From contig CAZOHH010000082.1 in NCBI GenBank assembly GCA_964579735.1, forward strand, positions 1-9,807: 9,807 nucleotides of DNA, written 5' to 3'. The translations under genes were made by a program, and so were the position numbers. The stretch is from CAILLO01 sp964579735 (GTDB lineage Bacteria; Bacillota; Clostridia; Saccharofermentanales; UBA5734). Shown piece after piece: positions 5,950-9,807 of the stretch; position 1 is the stretch's first letter, and each line of letters begins with the position of its first letter. Under the pieces are notes generated by a model. That model saw nothing but the letters and a program-made list of their open reading frames with translations, searched no databases and was not told the DNA's origin.

Positions 5950-7350
5950 CTACGCGATGCTCCAGTATGGAATCAGCACGACGTCTCCGAGGCGCTCCAG
6001 GCGGTCCTTCGTGATGACCAGCCCGGCCCGCGTCGCATTCTGCTTTTGGAAGGCCTCGATGCCGGCATAATCGGAAGCCTTGATCTGGTTCCTGAACTTG
6101 ACCTCGACGGGAAGCCGGTCGCCTCCGCGTTCCATAACGAGGTCCACCTCCTTGTCACCGCTCCAGTAGAAGACCTTCGCCACTTCTTCCAGACAGTACG
6201 CCTTGGCCTTCTGGAGCACGACGTTCTCCACGAGCAGTCCGGCAAGCTCCGGCGAGCATTCCGTGGTCCGGAGGAAGGAACATACGATTCCGTTGTCGTC
6301 GATGTAGAGTTTGCGGTTCCTGCGCAGGTTCTTCGGAATGCTCGACGAATAGCAGGGGAGCTCGGTGACGAGGCACGCGTCCTTCAGGTATTGCACATAG
6401 CTGGATACCGTCTCACGGTCCATGTCGAGATGCTGGGCAATCGTGTTCAGCGACGGAGCCCCTCCCTGGTTCGCGGCGATGAAATACATCAGGTTCGCGA
6501 GCTTTTCCGGATTCCGGATTCCGTACACGCCGACGATATCGCGGAAGATCGCCCTCTCGACGATGTCCTGCAGGAGACGCCGCTGCCATAGAGCCGGGCT
6601 GACCGTCTCGAAGGACTCCGGGTACCCGCCTCGGACCAGATATTCCTGGAGTGCACTTTGTACGTAGGGGCGATATGGCTCCAGCACGAGTCTCGCCCGG
6701 TGCAGCTCTTCGAAATACCCGACCGGGTCCTCCCAGAGGACGGTCGCGGGAAGCGCGTCGAGGAATCCTTCCATGCGCCCTTCGGGGTGAAGGTGCATGT
6801 GGAAGCGCAGGTATTGCCGGAACGAAAGCGGGCCGACCGGAATCTCTTCGATACGGCCCATCAGCGACTCCCTGGACCCCCTGAACAGGAGCGTGGAGGA
6901 GGACCCGCTGACCACGGCTTTCATCCGGTATCTCAGGTCGTGGTATTTCTTCAGGTGGAGCTGCCAGTCGGTCAGCGCCTGGATTTCATCGATGAAGAGA
7001 TAGACCGGTTCGTTGGTCATCTGGGCCAACCCATGCAGGAATCCCTCGTCGTATGCGGTCAGCACGTCGTCGATCGTCGCCTTCTCCGAGAAAAGGGTCG
7101 GGTCATCCCCACTGAAGAAGAGAATGCGCTTCGGCGCGATTCCATCGTCCAGAAGCGACTGGATGGTCTGATACATGAGCGTCGATTTTCCGACCCGCCT
7201 CGGACCGACCAGCGCCAGGATGCGCTTCTCCGCAAGGTGGTCCCGGATCCGCTGGAACTCGTCACGGTGAAGAGCGGGAAGCTGTTCGGCGTCCACATGT
7301 CCACGGTTCCACCATGGGTTCACTTGAGCAAGAGTTTTCAGGATATCCAC
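5950..7350 (-). CDS. AAA-type ATPase with DUF4143 / PD-(D/E)xK-like C-terminus
   Basis: The start is set at GTG 7350 because the strong SD GGGGAGGG (7357-7364) lies 6 nt upstream. The frame stays open further left, but that part overlaps ndk antiparallel-free in another frame and has no family character. The 466-residue product has Walker A GPRRVGKST (49-57), Walker B VYLFIDE (116-122), a sensor-like VVSGSSS (146-152), and the YLVRGGYPE segment (237-245) typical of this family. A winged-helix region follows (about 284-330, IAQHLDMDRETVSSYVQYLK). The C-terminal part has EVD (401-403) and VEVK (415-418), resembling a PD-(D/E)xK nuclease fold. The family is widespread in anaerobes and its function is not established; NTP hydrolysis is likely, DNA binding plausible. 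It leads the operon with the activase. Its base composition looks less GC-rich than its neighbours, hinting at separate origin. Confidence 0.88.
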   Translation of the reverse strand: MDILKTLAQVNPWWNRGHVDAEQLPALHRDEFQRIRDHLAEKRILALVGPRRVGKSTLMYQTIQSLLDDGIAPKRILFFSGDDPTLFSEKATIDDVLTAYDEGFLHGLAQMTNEPVYLFIDEIQALTDWQLHLKKYHDLRYRMKAVVSGSSSTLLFRGSRESLMGRIEEIPVGPLSFRQYLRFHMHLHPEGRMEGFLDALPATVLWEDPVGYFEELHRARLVLEPYRPYVQSALQEYLVRGGYPESFETVSPALWQRRLLQDIVERAIFRDIVGVYGIRNPEKLANLMYFIAANQGGAPSLNTIAQHLDMDRETVSSYVQYLKDACLVTELPCYSSSIPKNLRRNRKLYIDDNGIVCSFLRTTECSPELAGLLVENVVLQKAKAYCLEEVAKVFYWSGDKEVDLVMERGGDRLPVEVKFRNQIKASDYAGIEAFQKQNATRAGLVITKDRLERLGDVVLIPYWSIA

Positions 7351-7386
7351 GATCAACCCTCCCCGAATCAACGTACCGATGGGAAG

Positions 7387-7415
7387 AGCATACCACCTTG
7401 CGGTTATATCCGCAA
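7387..7415 (-). promoter_or_regulatory. Promoter of the ATPase operon
   Basis: On the minus strand TTGCGG (7415-7410) and TATGCT (7392-7387) are separated by exactly 17 bp, giving a plausible sigma-70 promoter with a start near 7380. This is about 30 nt upstream of GTG 7350. The -35 hexamer is one arm of the proximal palindrome, so a protein bound there would block polymerase. Confidence 0.6.
7398..7415. promoter_or_regulatory. Proximal palindromic operator
   Basis: TTGCGGTTATATCCGCAA is an inverted repeat with 6-bp arms around TTATAT. Its 16-bp core is identical to the distal site at 7431-7446. It covers the -35 element and part of the spacer of the ATPase promoter, the classic place for a repressor. 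The binding protein is unknown; the winged-helix ATPase encoded next to it is a candidate. Confidence 0.65.
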
Positions 7416-7430
7416 TATTTCCACTTTTTC

Positions 7431-7446
7431 TGCGGTTATATCCGCA
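7431..7446. promoter_or_regulatory. Distal palindromic operator
   Basis: TGCGGTTATATCCGCA is an exact second copy of the proximal 16-bp palindrome. The centres are 32 bp apart, about three helical turns, so two dimers would lie on the same DNA face and could bind cooperatively. The site ends 1 nt before the ndk stop codon, so the whole control region is packed into the 97-bp gap. Confidence 0.65.
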
Positions 7447-7447
7447 A

Positions 7448-7924
7448 CTACTCGAATCTGGCGCAGGTCTCCGGTTCGAACCACAGGCCCATCTCGTGCC
7501 GGAAGGACTCCGGCGAGTCGCTGCAATGCACGAGGTTCTCGCAGACCCTGCATTCGGCCATGGCGGCTTCGATCGAATCGATGCCGAAGTCCCCGCGGAT
7601 GGTGCCTTTTTCGGCTCTGGACGGATCGGTCGCCCCGAGGAGAGACCGGGCGAGGGTCGTGGCACCCTCGCCAGGCAGGCCGAGGACCAGCGGGAGGGTC
7701 CTGCGACCGAGATAGGAGTTCACGACCCGCTCCTCGAGTTCGGGACCGACGCGGCGGATGGCGTCGGCGTAATGCGCTAGGATCAGGTCCCGGTCGATGG
7801 TGCGGAACGTCACGGCTTCCACCGTGAATCCGACTTCGAGGAAGCGGTCCAGGATGCGCTCCGAAAGGCCCCGCTCCAGCGCGTCGGGCTTGAGGAGGAT
7901 CAGGCAGTAGCTCTTCTTGTGCAT
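7448..7924 (-). CDS. ndk: Nucleoside diphosphate kinase
   Basis: This enzyme transfers the gamma phosphate from ATP to other (d)NDPs through a phosphohistidine. The 158-residue product has LLKPDA with K12, the GATDPSRAEKGTIRGDFG block (97-114), and the active site ENLVHCSDS with H133. It is longer than the common 130-150 residues mainly because of an extra stretch of about 11 residues between GDFG and the active-site His, and a short C-terminal tail. Longer NDKs with an insertion here exist in other bacteria and archaea, and all key residues are kept, so it is probably active. It starts 4 nt after the truA stop and has no clear SD of its own, suggesting translational coupling to truA. Confidence 0.93.
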   Translation of the reverse strand: MHKKSYCLILLKPDALERGLSERILDRFLEVGFTVEAVTFRTIDRDLILAHYADAIRRVGPELEERVVNSYLGRRTLPLVLGLPGEGATTLARSLLGATDPSRAEKGTIRGDFGIDSIEAAMAECRVCENLVHCSDSPESFRHEMGLWFEPETCARFE

Positions 7925-7928
7925 GACG

Positions 7929-8666
7929 CTAGAACCCGACTTTCTCCAGAAGCAGGCCGTTCGATTCGGCGACAGGCCCCGTGCGCTCGCGGTCCTTCGA
8001 TTCGAGGATCGCAGGCACGGCGTCCGGGCTCATCCTGCCCATCCCGACCTCGATCAGCGTGCCGACGATTCGGCGGACCATGTTGTGGAGGAACCCGTCT
8101 CCGCGGACGTGGATCTCGATCATGCCGGAGGCTTCGACGAGGTCGATCGCGTGGATCGTGCGGACCATGCTCTTGCTCTTGGAGCGGGCGCTGGTGTAGC
8201 CCGTGAAGTCGTGTTCGCCGAGGAAGACGCGAGCACCCTTGCGCATCGCGGTGACGTCCAGCTTCTTCGGAACGTGCATGCTGTACTTGCGCAGGAACGG
8301 GTTCGGGTGCTCCTCGTTCCAGATCCGGTACAGGTAGGTCTTCTCCTTGGCGTTGAACCGGGCGTGGAAGTCCTCCGCCGCCTTCTCGACCGCCGTGACC
8401 GCGATGTCGTCCGGCAGGTAACGGTTCAGGTAGGTCTTGAGTTCGCCGACGTCGAGGCTCTCCTCCACGCGGAAGTTCGCGACCTGGCCCAGCGCATGCG
8501 CACCGGCGTCCGTCCGGCCGCTGCCGACGATTTCAACGGGGTGGGCGAGGCGTTCCGACAGGACGTGCTCGATCTTGGCCTGGATGGTGGTCTCTCCCTC
8601 GCCGAGGCGCTGCCAGCCCTTGTAACGGCTGCCGTCGTAAGAGATCGTGAGCTTGTAGTTGTGCAT
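7929..8666 (-). CDS. truA: tRNA pseudouridine(38-40) synthase TruA
   Basis: TruA converts uridines 38-40 in the anticodon arm of tRNAs to pseudouridine. The 245-residue product has the conserved start region YDGSRYKGWQ (10-19), the catalytic motif GSGRTDAGAHALGQ with Asp53, KTYLYRIWN in the middle, and the C-terminal GDGFLHNMVRRIVGTL. The start is ATG 8666 because AAAGGAGA (8671-8678) lies 5 nt upstream; an in-frame ATG at 8699 would add 11 residues without family support and bury this SD. It is the first gene of a truA-ndk unit and diverges from azlC. Confidence 0.95.
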   Translation of the reverse strand: MHNYKLTISYDGSRYKGWQRLGEGETTIQAKIEHVLSERLAHPVEIVGSGRTDAGAHALGQVANFRVEESLDVGELKTYLNRYLPDDIAVTAVEKAAEDFHARFNAKEKTYLYRIWNEEHPNPFLRKYSMHVPKKLDVTAMRKGARVFLGEHDFTGYTSARSKSKSMVRTIHAIDLVEASGMIEIHVRGDGFLHNMVRRIVGTLIEVGMGRMSPDAVPAILESKDRERTGPVAESNGLLLEKVGF

Positions 8667-8702
8667 GGGTTCTCCTTTGTTCCTTGCATTCAGCGGCACG
8701 GC

Positions 8703-8731
8703 TTACCATTTCCGCATCCGTATTGTATCAT
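8703..8731 (+). promoter_or_regulatory. Putative azlC promoter, possibly giving a leaderless mRNA
   Basis: TTACCA (8703-8708) and TATCAT (8726-8731) have a 17-bp spacer. A start 7 nt after the -10 would be at 8738, the A of the azlC ATG. This agrees with the lack of a real SD in front of that ATG (only GGA directly next to it). Both hexamers are imperfect, so the call is tentative. Confidence 0.4.
8722..8730 (-). promoter_or_regulatory. Extended -10 promoter element for truA-ndk
   Basis: On the minus strand TGATACAAT fits the extended -10 form TGN-TATAAT with one mismatch. No good -35 hexamer is seen at 16-18 bp, which is usual for extended -10 promoters. The predicted start near 8715 gives a leader of about 50 nt. 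It overlaps the azlC -10 element on the other strand. Confidence 0.45.
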
Positions 8732-8737
8732 GTCGGA

Positions 8738-9469
8738 ATGAAGAAGCTTCTCCGCGCCGCCTTCCTGACCACGATTCCCGTCCTGACGGGCTATGTCGTC
8801 GTCGGCATCGCCTTCGGCCTGCTGCTGCAGAAGGCCGGATACGGGGTCTTCTGGGCCATCCTCATGAGCGTTCTCGTCTATGCCGGGTCCATGCAGTTCG
8901 TCGCCGTCGCCCTACTGTCGGACGGATCCGGGCTTCTTGCAGTCGCCGCCATCACGTTCTTCGTCAACATCCGCCATTTCTTCTATGGACTCTCGTTCAT
9001 CGACATCTTCCGCGGCATGGGCCGCAAGCGCGGCTACATGATCTTCTCGCTGACCGATGAGACCTATTCGCTTCTCTGCACGGCCAAACCCCCCGAGGGC
9101 GTCGACCGAGACCGCTACTTCTTTGCGATTTCGCTTATGGATCAGATCTATTGGATCACCGGCTCCGTGATCGGATCCCTCGCCGGCTCTCTGATCCCCT
9201 TCGCGACGACCGGCCTCGAGTTCGCCATGACGGCGCTCTTCATGGTCATCCTGGTCGAGCAATGGTCGGCCTTCCGCACCCATGAGCCCGTCTTCGTGGG
9301 CTTCGCGGCGGCCCTGGCCTCCCTCCTCGTCTTCGGTCCGAAGAATTTCCTGGTACCGGCCCTCGCCCTGATCGTGCTGGCCCTGCTGCTCCTCAAGAAG
9401 CGTCTGGGCAAGGAGGCCTCCTCCCTGCCGCAGTCGGAATCGCCCCCCATCGAGAGGAACCTCCCATGA
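8738..9469 (+). CDS. azlC: AzlC family branched-chain amino-acid exporter, large subunit
   Basis: AzlC is the large membrane subunit of the AzlCD (LIV-E) exporter for branched-chain amino acids and analogues such as azaleucine. The 243-residue protein is strongly hydrophobic with several helices. It carries the family motifs VYAGSMQFV (47-55) and NIRHFFYG (77-84), followed by SLTDETYSL. A hydrophilic tail rich in Ser, Pro and charged residues closes it. ATG 8738 is preferred over the in-frame ATG 8684, because MKKLLRAAF is the usual family start and the longer form would cover the divergent promoter region. The gene overlaps azlD as ATGA, so the two subunits are translationally coupled. Confidence 0.93.
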   Translation: MKKLLRAAFLTTIPVLTGYVVVGIAFGLLLQKAGYGVFWAILMSVLVYAGSMQFVAVALLSDGSGLLAVAAITFFVNIRHFFYGLSFIDIFRGMGRKRGYMIFSLTDETYSLLCTAKPPEGVDRDRYFFAISLMDQIYWITGSVIGSLAGSLIPFATTGLEFAMTALFMVILVEQWSAFRTHEPVFVGFAAALASLLVFGPKNFLVPALALIVLALLLLKKRLGKEASSLPQSESPPIERNLP

Positions 9470-9807
9470 GCGCGACGGATCTGCGCGCCCTCACCGTCAT
9501 CCTCGTCGCGGCCGCGATGACCTTCGCGACGCGTGCCTTGCCGTTCGTCCTGTTCGGCAGAAAGCAGGCGGCCACGCCCCCCCTCATCCTGTTCCTGGGC
9601 ACGTATCTTCCCCCCGCGATCATCGCCATGCTGGTGGTCTACTGCCTCAAGGACGTCCAGCCGCTGGTCTACCCCTACGGTGCTCCCGAGGCGCTCGCGC
9701 TGGTCATCGTCGCCCTGCTTCACGTCTGGAAGCGCAACTTCCTGCTCAGCATCTTCGGCGGGACGGTCCTCTACATGGCGGCCGTGCAGCTCGTGTTCGT
9801 GCGGTAG
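9466..9807 (+). CDS. azlD: AzlD family branched-chain amino-acid exporter, small subunit
   Basis: The 113-residue protein is complete and its TAG is the last codon of the window. It has about four hydrophobic helices and the family features TRALPFVLF (22-30), LPPAIIAML and a C-terminal HVWKRNFLLSIFGGTVLYM. AzlD is the partner needed with AzlC for export. GAGAGGAA lies about 6 nt upstream of the ATG, which overlaps the azlC stop by ATGA. Nothing downstream is visible. Confidence 0.93.
   Translation: MSATDLRALTVILVAAAMTFATRALPFVLFGRKQAATPPLILFLGTYLPPAIIAMLVVYCLKDVQPLVYPYGAPEALALVIVALLHVWKRNFLLSIFGGTVLYMAAVQLVFVR

Noticed and set aside
7398..7446. The two palindromes as terminators of ndk
   Set aside because: The stems are only 5-6 bp and no U tract follows on the minus strand; identical sequence and exact spacing fit operators better.
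7351..7665. Longer ATPase start giving 571 residues
   Set aside because: The added part overlaps the ndk coding region in another frame and is Arg/Pro/Ser-rich; a strong SD sits just before GTG 7350.
8684..8737. Upstream in-frame azlC start (ATG 8684)
   Set aside because: The extra 18 residues (MHSAARLTIS...) are not like the family and would cover the divergent promoters.

Overview
The window is a GC-rich bacterial segment that is almost fully coding. Seven of the eight transcribed units lie on the minus strand or diverge from one point near 8.7 kb. The gene set is a List-Bact/InlB-type B-repeat secreted protein, an oxygen-sensitive glycyl-radical activase, a membrane Fe-S/FMN-binding protein, a DUF4143 ATPase, ndk, truA and azlCD. 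This suggests an anaerobic or fermentative bacterium, most like Bacillota or a relative with this repeat family. That placement is an inference of low confidence, because no rRNA or other marker gene is present.

Layout, left to right. (1) 1-3799, minus: the first 1266 codons of a very large secreted repeat protein whose 3' end lies beyond position 1. It has a signal peptide, two tandem beta-sandwich modules, then at least nine B-type repeats. Two of those repeats are split at the same point by a further copy of the beta-sandwich module. A two-repeat super-unit of about 0.9 kb is duplicated in tandem. (2) 3800-4156: non-coding leader with a small hairpin next to the ribosome binding site, an 11-bp tandem repeat resembling a Pho box, and a strong terminator for the gene on its right. 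(3) 4157-7350, minus: an apparent operon of DUF4143 ATPase, glycyl-radical activase and ferredoxin/TM/FMN-binding protein. The first two are 4 nt apart and the last two overlap by ATGA. The 5' end of the Fe-S/FMN gene appears frameshifted. (4) 7351-7447: a compact promoter with two identical palindromes 32 bp apart, one of them on the -35 element. (5) 7448-8666, minus: truA then ndk, 4 nt apart. (6) 8667-8737: divergent promoter region. (7) 8738-9807, plus: azlC and azlD overlapping by ATGA; azlD ends exactly at the window edge.

How they may work together. The activase and the membrane Fe-S/FMN protein look translationally coupled and share redox chemistry, but no glycyl-radical enzyme is in view. 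The ATPase carries a winged-helix region and sits behind the paired palindromes, so it could regulate itself and thereby the two redox genes. truA and ndk are housekeeping. AzlCD is a standard branched-chain amino-acid exporter pair. The most unusual element is the nested and duplicated architecture of the repeat protein. I did not find a clearly new defence or mobile system.
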